In this document: in pieces, positions 41,783 to 53,415 of the stretch
How positions within the stretch are numbered: position 1 is the stretch's first letter
Layout of the letters: each line of letters opens with the position of its first letter
DNA from: Sacculina carcini
Taxonomy: Eukaryota > Arthropoda > Thecostraca > Sacculinidae
Assembly (NCBI GenBank): GCA_916048095.2
Contig: OU696576.1
Coordinates: 111,001-175,000 of the forward strand
Direction: 5' to 3'
Length of the DNA: 64,000 bases
The notes under the pieces: model-generated
What the model was told of the DNA's origin: nothing
Seen by the model: only the letters and a program-made list of their open reading frames with translations
Databases searched by the model: none
Made by a program: the position numbers and the translations under genes

Positions 41783-43074
41783 TAAAATGAGGTCGTTGGT
41801 TCTGATAAAGTTAACTGATATACACACAAGAAACATCTATCACAACAAAGTTGTGGTATTGAGTGTAGCATTTTCTGGCAACGTTTGGTGCAAATGTGCC
41901 GAGAAATGGCTATTATTGACGCGTCGAGGAAGAAGCGAACATTGGTATTGTGTCTCCTGTTACGAATTGGAGTAAGCGCCAGCTATTTCTGAGCTCACAG
42001 GCACAGGCTCATACACACACGCACAAACTTCTTTCGCACATGCTTATTCCCACGATCTGCATAGCGTGACTCGCTCTCTCACGAAGTCGATAGAAATTTA
42101 AATTAGATCGTACCGTGAAATTAGCTGCCTATTGTCACAACACTCGGTGTTCTGCACAGCTGTTTTGTTTACATTCGTGTCTCTAATTTGCCTTGATCAC
42201 CAATTCTGAATTAACTCTATTATTTATGTACAAGCATTGTCGTTGTCTCACAATATGAGGTAATTCTCTGAGTATAATTAACTCACGCACTCGGTTGATA
42301 TGACTGAATGTACAATTCGATTATTGGCAAGGTTTTGCATCATCATGTGAGGTTACACTTGGTTAATAAGTTACGAGCATAATGAGCCTTCTTAAACCAT
42401 GCTGCTAATGTTACTAATACATTGACATCGGTTTTTCTTGAAAACGTTTCTCCACTGTCGGCTTGATTTGTTAATTTTCAACTAAAAATAATGCATTCGT
42501 CAGTTAGATACAAAGTTAGCATATTCAGTTGTCTGTAGATCAAAACGGTGAATATTGATGCATGAAAATTCTACACAACTGGCGCTGCATTGCAGCATTT
42601 ATTATTACATTTTGTGTATGGTCTGTGTGTGTGTGTATCGGCCCATTTCTATGAATGGGACATCTTCAATAATCACACATCTAATTAATTATTTCTTATG
42701 AAATCACATAACTAAGTTTGAATTTTACTTTAAACATTCGGCACAGGGTATCCGGTACATACATAACTGAGTTACGCGACAAATAAACGACAATTTCCAA
42801 TATGAAATCAGAGGGTGGACTCATCATTTGCGTCAAGTATGTGTTCGTTTCCTGTTCCCTCCCCTAACCTCTCGGAAGTCTTTACTTATCTGTGAGTGTT
42901 TGAATTGCTAGTGTGTGTATGTGTGTTTGTGTGTATATATGTGTTTCTTTGTAAGCCTAGGACCTCATATTATATCTTACCCGATTTTGTATCATATACT
43001 TCCACATCCATAATGTTTTGCTTGCAGTCACCAAATATACTGAATATGGCACTCTTGTGGTTTTCTTTGAACAG
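41783..43074. other. Intron sequence, no gene seen
   Basis: AT-rich, with a short GT run near 42621-42638 and another near 42912-42940. A splice acceptor-like ttttctttgaacag ends the stretch at 43074. A second possible acceptor, ttgcttgcag, lies at 43027. Confidence 0.5.
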
Positions 43075-43276
43075 ACAACACTTCGTCTATTACCGAACAT
43101 GCGATGACCGTTGGAAGAACAGTGTACGCCACAATCTGTCGATGAACCCATACTTCCGCAAAGGCAGCAAAGCCCGTGCCGGCAGCGGTCACTTGTGGGT
43201 GTTGGCTGCCATGGAAGGTCGCAGCGCACAACGCCGTCTCTCAGCCGCCAGAATGGGACGTCCACTACACCAACAG
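43075..43276 (+). CDS. Forkhead gene, exon with C-terminal half of the DNA-binding domain
   Basis: The exon is taken from the acceptor ttttctttgaacag to the donor CAG|GTGACA (202 bases: one base to finish a codon, then 67 codons, ending in phase 0). It encodes QHFVYYRTCDDRWKNSVRHNL, SMNPYFRKGSKARAGSGHLWV and a basic tail, RRLSAARMGRPLHQQ. WKNSVRHNLSMN is the forkhead recognition helix and GHLW the wing strand, so the protein binds DNA. The residue pattern is nearest to the FoxN-like group, but this is from memory. The first half of the domain (helix 1 and 2) is on an upstream exon not found here. If the donor is not used, the frame stops at 43292-43294. An LTR element begins 51 bp downstream. 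Confidence 0.85.
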
Positions 43277-43327
43277 GTGACAGGAATCAGTTAAACTTTC
43301 TGTTGTCGCAATTATAACGATACTTTT

Positions 43328-43549
43328 TGTGGCGTTTCCGCCAAGGTGGCAACCAAGTTTGCGACTGAAGGTTGTTGACAACGCAGCAATCGCGGAGAGG
43401 ATATTGTTGGTTGCGGAATGAGGATGGTGTTTTGATTGTATTGTTGTAGTTGTTATAAAAGATATTGTGATGTATGTAAACAGTATCGTTTAACATAGAA
43501 TTCACGTTGATAGTTGCGTTTGTATTTGGGGAGCACTTAAACATAAAAG
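43328..43549 (+). repeat. 5' LTR
   Basis: Starts TGTGGCGTTTCCGCCAAGG. The exact 3' boundary is uncertain by about six bases (after ttaaaca or after taaaag). Confidence 0.85.
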
Positions 43550-43626
43550 TGGTGTCAGAAGTGGGATCAAGTGAAGGTTGTGTTGAATACTGGTTTTGAG
43601 ATATATTGGGGGTTAAAAAAACTCAA

Positions 43627-44560
43627 ATGGCGGCATCACCAGATATTATGGCATTGATAGAAGCACAAAACAAAAATATGCAGCTGATCTTGGAAGCACT
43701 AACAAATCGCGCACTTTCTGATGAAACTCAGCGCACAAATGCTGCTAGTCAGTCAGCAATTCCTCGATTCGAAGAATTAAAAAAGAATGAGAGTCGTTTG
43801 ATCAGTACATGGTACGTTTCAACCAGCATCTCCAGGCGTACAATATCACGGATGAAGCGCAACAACGAGCGATGTTTTTATCGTGGATCGGTGCAGAAAC
43901 ATTCAATCTGCTGCAGAATTTGTATGAGACGCGTAACGATACGACGCACTTACCACTCGCGAAGCTAAAAGAGAAACTCCAGCTACACTTCAAGTCTTCG
44001 GTGCACGTACATGCAGCAAGGCACAAGTTCTACGCTCACAAAATGCAACCGGGTCAAAGGTATAAGGACTGGGCAGCGCAGTTGCGCGGTTTGAGCACAT
44101 AGTGCAAATTCGTGTGTTCAAAACAGGGGTGTACTGGCTCCTATGTGGACCCAATGATTCGTGATGTGATCATCAAAGAAGCACCACACCATGAAGTGAG
44201 GAGACAGTGTCTCATCGAACCGGATCCGACACTTGATCAAGTGCTGAAGAAAGCGGCGCTTTACGTCAGGACTGTCGAGACTGGTCGTATTTTGAGCGAC
44301 CAACCACCCAACAGTGATGTTCAACAGGAAGACGCAGTGCAAAGAATTTCGGAGAAAAAACGTGAACAGTTTGGCAAGCGATCAAACCAGATAGAACTAT
44401 TCAAAGGATGTTCGCAATGTTATGAAACACATGAGCGACGAGATTGCCCAAGAAAGAACACCGAGTGCAATACATGTCACCGCATCGGACACATATCAGC
44501 AGTGTGCCGTGACGCTGAACTGCGTAGAAGCGCCGAAAAAAGGGGATTCCAGCGGCGCAG
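43627..44560 (+). pseudogene. gag region of the Gypsy fossil
   Basis: A gag-like region with VRFNQHLQAYNITDEAQQRA, FLSWIGAETFNLLQNLYETR and later two zinc knuckles (CSQCYETHERRDC and CNTCHRIGHISAVC). It belongs to the broken element at 43328-48050. Confidence 0.8.
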
Positions 44561-44599
44561 GCGCACCGGTAACAAAACAACAGATTCAGTGTATGCAGT

Positions 44600-47500
44600 A
44601 CAGCAAAAGAACTACAGAAGATGCGGTAACAAAGTTTTCATTCCAGTCGTTGTCGGTGATCAAACACTGGAATTTCAGTGGGACACGGCGGCGTCGTGCT
44701 CAATAATCGGATTGGACGGATACAAAAGGTTGGGAAGTCCACCTATTTGGCCTACAGAGCGGCAATTAACAGCGTACGCGGACCACCCGCTCGAAGTAAA
44801 AGGCGAGTGTGTGGTGGACATCAGAGTCGGTGAACGGCTACATAAAAATTGTACGCTGGTGGTTGTCAATGCAATTAAAGGTGCGAATCTATTGGGCCTA
44901 GATCTAAGCGATCAGCTTGGGCTCACAAAAAGGGGTTGTCGATGTTTGAAGAGGATGAAACGTTGTACGTCATTATGGACGCTGTGTCACAATCTGAGCC
45001 AAGAAGACATATTACGAAAGTGCGACAACAATCGGCTCAGGTACAATCCAAACTGAAAGGGTTGAAAGAGAAATTTCATGATGTATTGTGCGATGAACTG
45101 GGACAGTGCAATAAACTACAAGCCAAGTTGACACTGAAAGCTACGGCAAAACCGTCATTCGCAAAACCGAGAGTAATTCCCTACGCACGACGTGAAGCTA
45201 CAAAGGCAGAGTTGGATCGTTTGGTGAGCATGAAAGTGTTGCAGCCAGTTAACTATAGCGCACATGCGTATCCTATAGTGTGCGTGGCCAAGCCGTCTGG
45301 AAAAATACGCATATGTGGCGATTCCAAACAGCTAAATAATCAACTGGAGGTTGACCAGCACTCTATTCTATCTCTAGATGATATATTGGTGAAACTGCAA
45401 GGAGGAAAAAAATTATCCACTCTCGATTTCACCGATGCGTACTTACAGGTGGAACTGGACGAGGAAAGCAAACAGTTCGTGACTATAAATACACCGTACG
45501 GTTTGTACAGGTACAACCGACTTTGTTTTGGTATAGCCTCGAGTCCAGCGATTTTTCAGCGATTGATGGATTCCATGCTGAGTGATTTGCCTGGTGTTGC
45601 GGCATATTTGGACGATGTGATAATTACAGGTGATGATGACGAAGAACACATGAAGAATCTGGAGAACGTACTGAACAGAATCCGAGAGTACGGCATGACA
45701 GTGCGCGAGGAAAAATGTAATTTCTTTCAAGATCAAGTCCAGTATTTGGGGCATATAATTGACAAGCACGGCAAGCGACCCAGTAGCAACAGAGTGCAGG
45801 CCATATTTCAAATGCCAAGACCGACAAACGTCAAAAAAATGGAAGCATTTCTGGGTAAAGTGAACCTTTATGGAACGTTCATAAAAAATATGTCAACCAA
45901 GGCAGAGCCGTTGAACAATTTGCGACGAAAGCAATCATCATTTGTGTGGAATCAACGCTGTGAATCAGCATTCAAGATATTGAAAGAAGATATAATCAAA
46001 GCGACAACATTGGCTCATTTTGATCCAACAAAAACGTCTGTTCTGGCCACGGACTCCTCACCATATGGAGTTGGAGTGGCGCTCATGCAAATCGAAGATG
46101 ACGGAAAAGAGTATCCGATTGCGTTTGCGTCTAAAACGCTAACAGAACATCAGAAGAACCATTCGCAACTTGACCGAGAAGCACTTGCAATAAAGTATGG
46201 AATCGAAAAATTTCAAAAATATCTACGTGATAGAAAGTATATTCTAGTGACCAACAACAAGCCTCTGATGCACATATTCAATCCTAGCAAAAATATACCT
46301 GTACTAGCGTCACAGAGACTACAAAGGTGGGCTTTGGAACTAATGCCATTCCGATATGATATTCGCTACAGAAATACAGAGCTCCATGGAAATACTGACT
46401 TTCACGATTACCAATGGGTCCAGATGAAGATTTTGACGAAAAAGAGAGATTGGAAAGACATGAGACTACGCATGTCATAAACGAAGAATTGGAGGGTAAT
46501 CCAGTTAATAAACAGATACGAGAGACAGAGACAGTTAAGAGACAGATACGTTGCTGAAATCAGTCATGAGTTATGTGTCGACTGGGTCATGGCCGGAACG
46601 CGAAAATATCAGCGATTAACTTCGACCGTATTGGGTGAACAGATTAAACTTCATAGTGCACAAAAGTGTTTGATGCTTCGTCATGAAAAGCAACGTGTAT
46701 AGACTGTTATACCAAGGAAACTACGTGGTAAAGTACTTCATATGCTTCATGAATCCCATTGGGGCATCGTTCGCATGAAACAAAATGTCAGAAGATACAT
46801 CTGGTGGCCGAATTTAGACAAGGATATAACCGAGATGGTGAGACAATGTGAGGCGTGTAGAGAAAACGCAAATGAGCCGACGAAAACCTATCATTCGTGG
46901 CCGAAAACTGAACATCCATGGTCAAGAGTGCACGTCGATTATGCTGGACCGTTTATGAATCAAATGTGGTTAGTATGTGTGGACTCCCATTCAAAATTTC
47001 CATATGTTGCAAAAATGAGCGTGGGGAGAACCACCTCTGCGGATACTATTCAGCAATTGTCAAACATATTAGCCATTGAAGATTATCCGGAGACTATTGT
47101 GTCAGATAACGGAGCACATTTCACTAGTGACGAGTTTGAAACATTCTTCGCAGAGTTCGGAATTGAGCACGTTACAGCTCCTCCGTTCCATCCAGCGTCT
47201 AATGGTGAATCGGAAAGATTTGTACAAACTTTAAAACAAGTATTAAATAAAAATTGTCATCACAAAGACCAGCCTGACCTAACGGCTGTTTTGAGAACAA
47301 TTCTGATGACATCGAATGTCACCTATGGACGGACTGAACGGTAAATCACCGGCGGAGTTACTTCATGGCAGAGTCCAGAAGACAGGGTTGGACCAGCTAG
47401 TGTCACGGTCGAAAAAGATGCCGAGATACTTCACTAGCAACAAAAGAAATTTCGACATCAACACGAAGGTGTTCGCCAGGAATTATTCGCGTGGTTCGAA

Positions 47501-47790
47501 GTGGATTGATGGTGTTGTCAGAAAATACAGAAACGTCTATATCATCAAAACAGATTTGGGACATTGGAAACGTCATGTCAGTCAAGTGCTGCCGCGTTAC
47601 ATCGGACAATCGGCTGGAGCTGCTGATGAAGACCTCCCAGAAATCGACGAAGAGGCCGATCACGAATCGACGAGAAGACATCAGGACTGTGTGATCAGCG
47701 AACCACAGCGACGGTATACTGTGAGGATGCGACCATCACCGAGGTTCCTGAGGGACTATGTCAAAGTGATGTCTGAAACTACGGAGGGGA
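44600..47790 (+). pseudogene. pol region of the Gypsy fossil
   Basis: Domains in order: protease (about 44640-44920), RT (about 45150-45750, with LSTLDFTDAYLQVEL, LCFGIASSPAIFQRLM and YLDDVIITG), RNase H (about 46020-46400, with VLATDSSPYGVGVALM), integrase zinc finger (about 46745-46860, with HESHWG and CEAC), integrase core (about 46920-47250, with VHVDYAGPF, VSDNGAHFTSDEFE and HPASNGESERFV) and a C-terminal tail up to the 3' LTR. Confidence 0.85.
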
Positions 47791-47793
47791 TGA

Positions 47794-48050
47794 TGTGGTG
47801 TTTCCGCCAAGGTGGCAACCAAGTTTGCGACTGAAGGTTGTTGACAACGCAGCAATCGCGAAGAGGTTATTGTTGGTTGCGATATGAGGATGGTGTTGTG
47901 ATTTTATTGTTGTAGTTGTTATAAAAGATATTGTGATGTAGGTCGATATTGTGATGTAGTTGTTATAAAAGATATTGTAAATAGTATGGTTTAACAAGGA
48001 ATTCACGTTGATATTTGTGTTTGTATTTGGGGAACACTTAAGCACAAAAG
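47794..48050 (+). repeat. 3' LTR
   Basis: A direct copy of the 5' LTR with a short internal duplication (the gttataaaagatattgt segment occurs twice), making it about 35 bp longer. Confidence 0.85.
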
Positions 48051-48299
48051 TATTAGAACACATAGATCAGCAATTGTATGACTATCCTAGGAAAGGGAAG
48101 AGGACAAGATAGAATTAGACGTAATAACAACAACAACAACATATATTTAACAAAGCGCACGATAAAATGCAACGGCGCGAAAAACATGATAGAAGATAAA
48201 AGCATGCGAAAAAAACAAACGTATAAAAAACAAGCACAAGGAAAGACATACTGTGCACAAAATGAGAAAAACAAGAGCAATCAGAGGTAACGGTTTACA

Positions 48300-49210
48300 T
48301 CCAAACAGCATTCCCAGTGCATGGCTCCAATTCGTTGTCGTACAAAACAATTCCAACGTTGCTTTCTTCCGGCCACTGTGTCTACTTGGAACACGTTGAA
48401 GGAGGAGGCTTTCTTGCAGAGCAATTTGAACAAATTCAAGGCCAAAGTAAATGAAATGCTACTGAAAGAGCGGAATTGACTGTTGAGTCTTATTAATTGT
48501 ATACTTATTCATATTTATTTATTCATGCTTATTGTTATTTATTTTCTATTTATTTATATTTATTCCTATTTTACTCTCTATTTATTACTATTTATCATTG
48601 GTTGTTGTTATTTATTAAATTATACTTTTACTCAGTGTTGGCTGTTGTTGTTTATTGAATCATATTTATTGTTGTTGCTGTTTATTGAGTCATATTTATT
48701 GTTGTTGTTGTTTATTGAATCATATTTATTGTTGTTGCTGTTTATTGAATCATATTTATTGTTGTTGTTGTTTATTGAATCATATTTATTGGTGTTATTG
48801 TTTATTGAATCATATTTATTTGTGTTGTTGTTACTTATTGAGTCATATTTATATTTATTGTTGGATGTTTCTTTTTTGAATCATATGTATTGTTCTTGAT
48901 TGTTATTTATTACTTATTTATTAATATTTATTCTTATTTATTGATGGCTGTTTTTTAATGAATCACATATTTATTGTTGATTGTTATTATTTATTGAGGA
49001 ACGTGGGCGGAGTGACATTATGGATTGTTATCGGATGATGGTTTATTATTTATTGTTATTTATTTATTATTTTCTTTCCAACTCTCTTTCTAGACTTATT
49101 TCTCTTCGAACTCTCTTTCTCTCATAATCTTTTGGGCGCTTCCGGTACATGGGGCCACCTTAGGGTGGTAATAGTGCTTGCACTCTTCCCATGCTACTGG
49201 ATTTGCCTGT
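48300..49210 (+). pseudogene. LINE E, extreme C-terminus and 3' region
   Basis: The + strand reads RCRTKQFQRCFLPATVSTWN, TLKEEAFLQSNLNKFKAKVN and EMLLKERN, the closing motif of many non-LTR polymerases (FQRSFLP...WNSLP...F...). The stop is near 48479. A long TTTATT-rich 3' region follows, then ggtacatggggccacctta, gtgcttgcactcttccc and atgctactggatttgcctgt, and a TAA tail at 49216. Everything upstream of the last 50 codons is missing. Confidence 0.65.
48640..48850 (+). repeat. 30-bp minisatellite, about seven copies
   Basis: Units of tttattgaatcatatttatt followed by gttgttgttg, with single-base variants. The leucine/isoleucine-rich open frames across it are artefacts of the repeat. Confidence 0.9.
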
Positions 49211-49241
49211 AATTAATAATAATAATAATAATAATAACAAC
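49211..49241. repeat. (TAA)n tail where two LINEs meet
   Basis: A TAA run that is the 3' tail of LINE E on the + strand and abuts the 3' end of the - strand LINE F. Confidence 0.8.
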
Positions 49242-51420
49242 ATATAAAATAACAAAGTGTACAAGAAACGCATTTATTCAGAAGAAGAAGCAAGAAGATG
49301 TTTGTGGAGAGCCGATGAAAAGAAAGCAAAGGAACTAATTTGTTGAGGCTGAGGAGGTAGAGAGTTGTAGAGGCGAGGGGCAGAAAAGTAAGACTTGGCC
49401 GACCAAGTGGACTCGTTGATGGCGGGAGGGCAGAATAGTGGGACAGGGTGTCGAGATGAGGGTCGCACTTGAGGTGACAGGAGTGCACGTAGGTAAGACG
49501 GTGGAGAGGGAGACTAAATAATTTTGAAAACTAAACAGCAAATTTTGTAGCGAATTCTGAGGGGAGCAGGGAGCCAGCCAAGTTGACGGATGTAGGAGGA
49601 AGTCTTCGTTCTTGGAGGAAGTCTCAGAACGAAGCGGCATGAAAGATTAATGACAGATTGAAGTTGGCGAATCGTCTTGAGAGGCAAGTGAAGAAATAAC
49701 GAATTACAGTAGTCCAGACGAAAGAAGATAGAGGCGTTAACGAGAAGAATTGCAGATGATTTATCGATGAGAGACCGGATAGGACAAAAATTCGTAAAAT
49801 AAAGCGACAAGAGCGAGTGATGAGTGTAAAATTTCGGGTGAAAGAGAGTGTGGGGTCAAATACTACACCCAGGTTCCGAATGTGTGAGGCGAGTGATAAA
49901 TTGAGAGTTGGAGGAGTAAGCCTGGGAGATGAAAGACCATGAAATCAGTTTTGTGCGGGTTCAAAAGAATCCGCCTTGATGAGGTCCAAGATGAGATGTG
50001 CGAGATTAGGTCAGGAACAAGAGAGGAGGAAGTATGTGAGATAGGGAAGTATATTTGCACGTCATCCGCATAAATATGAAAGGAGAGAGGATAAGAACGA
50101 AGAAGAGGGCAAAGTGAAGATACATACAGGTTGAACAAGAGAGGACCAAGGAGAGAGCTTTGTGGAACACCAGAAGTCATATTTACAGAATCAGATAGTG
50201 CGGAGTTACAGCGAACAGAGTAGGAACGGTTAATGAGATACTAAGAAAAAAGAGAGAGTGCAGTAGAAGAGAGACTGGCATGTGCGAGATCCAGATAAAG
50301 AATAGAGTGATCAATCAGGTCAAAAGCGGAGGAAAAATCAAGTGATATGAGGAGAACAGAATTACCGAAAGCAAAATTAGAGAAAATATCATTTTGGAGA
50401 CAGAGAAGGAGTGTTTCCGTGGAATGTTTGGCAACAAATCCTGAATGGCACGGATCTAGAGCACCAAAAATGATAGGGAGGAGTTGATCGCGGATGGCGG
50501 ATTCGAGAAGTTTGGAAGCAAGTGTAAGGATAGAGATAGGGCGATAATTATGGGGAGCAGATGAGTCCAAAACCGATTTTTGAGTATAGGGATAATGACA
50601 GCATGTTTCGATGCCAATAATTCTCCGTGAAGGAAGGACGATTTAATTAGGTGTGTGAAGAATGGCGCAAGTAGAATAATGGAATCTGAGAGGGCAGAGT
50701 ATTTAATGGGGTCAGAAGGACAATTAGTGTGTTGGAGTTTGGCTAGAAGACGACTTTGTACGGTGTACGGTGTACGACTTTGTACGGTGGAAGAAGAGAA
50801 AAGGATGAGTGAATTACCAGAGGAGGGAAAAGAGAGAGGTTGTGAGACTACTGGTATTTTGGAGTGCAGAGTGGCAATTTTCTGAGAGAAAAATGACGCG
50901 AATTGATCAGCGGTGATTTGGCAAGGCTTCTGGGTGTTACGGCCTGAGAGGGCTTTCAGTGTGGACCAGCGACAATGAGGTGAGTTTTTAAGTTGTGTAA
51001 TTTAGATTGGAAAAACGAAGATTCAGATGAAGCTAGTTCAGTGAGAAACAGTTTACGAGTAGTACAGATGTGATCCCAGGAAGAAGAGTTGCGAAGGCGT
51101 CGCGAGGAGCGCTCACGAGCGCGACACTCCGCTCGCAGGCTTTGCAATTTAGAAGACCACCAAGGAGGAGGAGGGTTCTTAGAGCGCACAACATGTTGAC
51201 ACAGGAAACAATTTGATCATTTATACAAGAGCGAGTGTCAGTTAAAAATGTGTGAAGAGAGGACGGAGAGAGAAATTGATAATCCGAAGGAGATAAAAGG
51301 GAGTTAACGAGAAAGCAAAATTGGGAATGGTGGGAGTACGGCGAGCAGCCGAGACTCCAGGCGAACTCCTTGACAAGACTCAAATGGCGAATAAAACTAT
51401 TCAGAAGGAAAGCAGATAAT
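49242..51420 (-). pseudogene. LINE F, L2-like RT and flanks
   Basis: The - strand, from its 5' side: PPPPWWSSKLQSLRAECRAR (about 51170), NYRPISILTLASKLLESAI (near 50555), DPCHSGFVAKHSTETLLLCL, LLISLDFSSAFDLIDHSIL, TSGVPQSSLLGPLLFNLYVS (near 50180), the active-site region FHIYADDVQIYF, LLNPHKTDFMVF, FFRLDYCNSLFLHLPLKTIR, LGWLPAPLRIRYKICCLVFK and FSAPRLYNSLPPQ. The DYCNSLL...GLP and LHWLPV...RI.YK pattern is the L2 type. At least five frame changes are visible. No endonuclease was recognised upstream. Confidence 0.8.
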
Positions 51421-51445
51421 GATCACAATTTCATTAATGATGTCA

Positions 51446-52930
51446 TTAACCCATTTACCGGTGACCATAAAATTAATGAGGTTGGCCAATTGAAATTAGT
51501 CATTTTTGTTATATTTAGGTTCATTATACATGGTGAAATATGAAAAAAAAATTACCAAGTTATTTTCTATGGTTTTCGGGGTGATATAAAAATAGATCAC
51601 TGCCGGAGAGCGCCGTAGCGTACACCGCGTATAGTGGGTGTCTTTCAAATGTGTTTTTATTTTTCAATACGATGTCTGCACACTGTGATCTAACTATGAA
51701 TGAGGTTGTGGCCTTCCTGGACGACCTTGGCTTCGATGTCGATGAGGTTGAGGCTGATATTCTTCTAAGTTGAGGTTGACATTGGGGGGGGGGGGGGGGG
51801 TGTTCCAAGACTTTCAATCGATGAGATGATCATTCAAGGTAAACCCATTCGATTCGGATACAAGTTATGGTCCTTGTGCGCCTCCGACGGAAACATCTAC
51901 CCTTCATCTTTGTATCAGGACAAGGAGCAGGGTCGCTCAGCACGGATCCCGATGGGTTTTCGAGTGGTCCTCAGTCCCGTCTCCCAGGTCAACATCGCTA
52001 AAGAGAAAGAGCTCTCCTTCGACAAATCGTTCACCTCTCCATCACTTCTCGTCTCGTTGACCAAAATGGGGCTCAGTGCATCAGGAACCATACTCGCCAA
52101 TTGAACCAAGAACGCTCCGTTCAAGTCGGACAAAGAGATGAAGGCTTGGGACTCTTTTAGGCTGAAATAAAACTAAAATAACAATATTAGTGTTGTCAGG
52201 TGGAACGACAACAGCTTCGCTCACATGGCGACGAACTACTTCAAATCACGCCCTACAGTGAAGGCGCTGCGGTACAGCCACGCCGAGTGAAGGGTGAAGG
52301 TCGGCAAATATGCTGTTATGTCCCAGATATGTTTGGTCCCACTTCAGTCCCGAATCTCTTTTTCTATCTTTGGTTATGTAAGGTCAGGTTATTTAGGCTA
52401 GGTTAGTTGGGAAAGAGAAAGAGAGCGGGACTGAAGCAGGAGCAAATTTACATGAGTGCATATATCCTTATCCAAACGTCTTTAGCTCCGTGGAGATCGA
52501 TATGCTCCGCGTCATCTCCAAGTAAGCCAGTAATATGGGGTCGTGGACCACCATGATAGGATGGTGGCACACTGTGATTGGGATCGGAGAAAAAAAATAG
52601 ACTTATCTCTTCTGATGGGTGCAATCCAGATGAGCTTGGTGAACGCCTGGTTCCTCCACAAGAATCTTGGTTGAGAATCCGGAAGAGCTACCGCTCCTCG
52701 ACTTCACGCGCGCGGTGGCGGTCTCGTATATGAAGATCACCCATGGCAAGGACTCAATCATCTCAAGAGCCCAGATCGCTTATCGCGTTGTACTGGCAGC
52801 GCAACCTCCGCTGGACTCCAGCATCGAAGACCTCGGCCATATTCGCCTCGTGCGTGAACAGCAACGGCGATGTCAGAGACCCGTTGCAAGTCGAGCCCGC
52901 TGTCCTACCAAGCTTGTGTATGTTTACCCA
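51446..52930 (+). pseudogene. Deleted piggyBac, copy 1
   Basis: Left end: TTAA (51446-51449) and CCCATTTACCGGTGACC. The coding scraps follow in order: an N-terminal acidic piece (MNEVVAFLDDLGFDVDEVEA, near 51700), the core (SIDEMI, GKPIRFGYKLWSLCASDGN, SLYQDKEQG) near 51815-51930, and IAKEKELSFDKSFTSPSLLV. After a deletion comes GVVDHHDRMVA with LLMGAIQMSLVNAWFLHKNL (near 52545-52660), and then LLDFTRAVAVSYMKI. These match the piggyBac order, with GVD..D and NAW landmarks. Large deletions, stops and an 18-G run are present. No right terminus was seen. The copy at 59758 shares the same defects. Confidence 0.75.
51785..51802. repeat. Poly-G run, about 18 bases
   Basis: A G homopolymer inside the deleted piggyBac; the sister copy at 59864 has seven G in the same place. 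Confidence 0.9.
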
Positions 52931-53024
52931 ATTTGCGCAATCGACCCAATTTTTCCTCTTGCTCCGGTCGTATTTTGCCTGTCGTGCACTTGTAATTATT
53001 TTGAGCGCTATATTGAATACAGGT

Positions 53025-53042
53025 TTGTTGTTGTTGTTGTTG
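53025..53042. repeat. (GTT)n microsatellite
   Basis: Short ttgttgttgttgttg run just after the deleted piggyBac. Confidence 0.85.
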
Positions 53043-53415
53043 TATCCGCTCGTAGCCGTTGTCCATGATGCTTGATTACGACATTACCGCGATGAGGAGT
53101 TCTATGATTTATGCAGTGAACAAGTGGGTTGTATTACGAGTACGATTGCATCTTGAAAAAGTATTGGTGCGACAGTGTCAGTAGTAAATATGAATGTGTA
53201 CTATTACGTGATCATTTATAAATTGGGATATATAACATTTGAGCATGCCCTATCAGAGAGATTACCAACAACACTTACTGTGCTCGCGCCTGTCTCACCA
53301 ATGTACATTTGAAAGTACATTAAGCAGCTGATTTGCTAGGCAAAGCGGTAACTAGGAATGATTAGGAAGGCGCATCGGTTGTTTGGTGGCAGTACAATCT
53401 CTAAGCCGTAGTCAC

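Larger units (their letters stand above)
43328..48050 (+). mobile_element. Ty3/Gypsy LTR retrotransposon, broken
   Basis: A fossil element of about 4.7 kb with two LTRs, a primer-binding-like site (TGGTGTCAGAAGTGGG) right after the 5' LTR, a gag region with two zinc knuckles, protease, RT, RNase H and integrase. The RT and integrase regions are long and well preserved, and the whole has only a handful of breaks. The LTRs differ at about 6% of aligned positions plus one internal duplication in the 3' copy, so it is not very young. The integrase style (HESHWGIVRMKQNVR, WWPNLDKDI) suggests a Mag-like lineage. Clean target duplications were not seen. Confidence 0.9.

Noticed and set aside
43328-43550. 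Inverted match between flank and end of the 43-kb LTR element (atactttt / aaaagtat) as a target duplication
   Set aside because: Target duplications are direct, not inverted; the match is short and probably reflects chance AT-rich palindromes.
48483-48899. Leucine-rich 138-residue frame looking like membrane segments
   Set aside because: Produced by the 30-bp TTTATTG-rich minisatellite in a LINE 3' region; the repeat peptide LLFIESY is an artefact.
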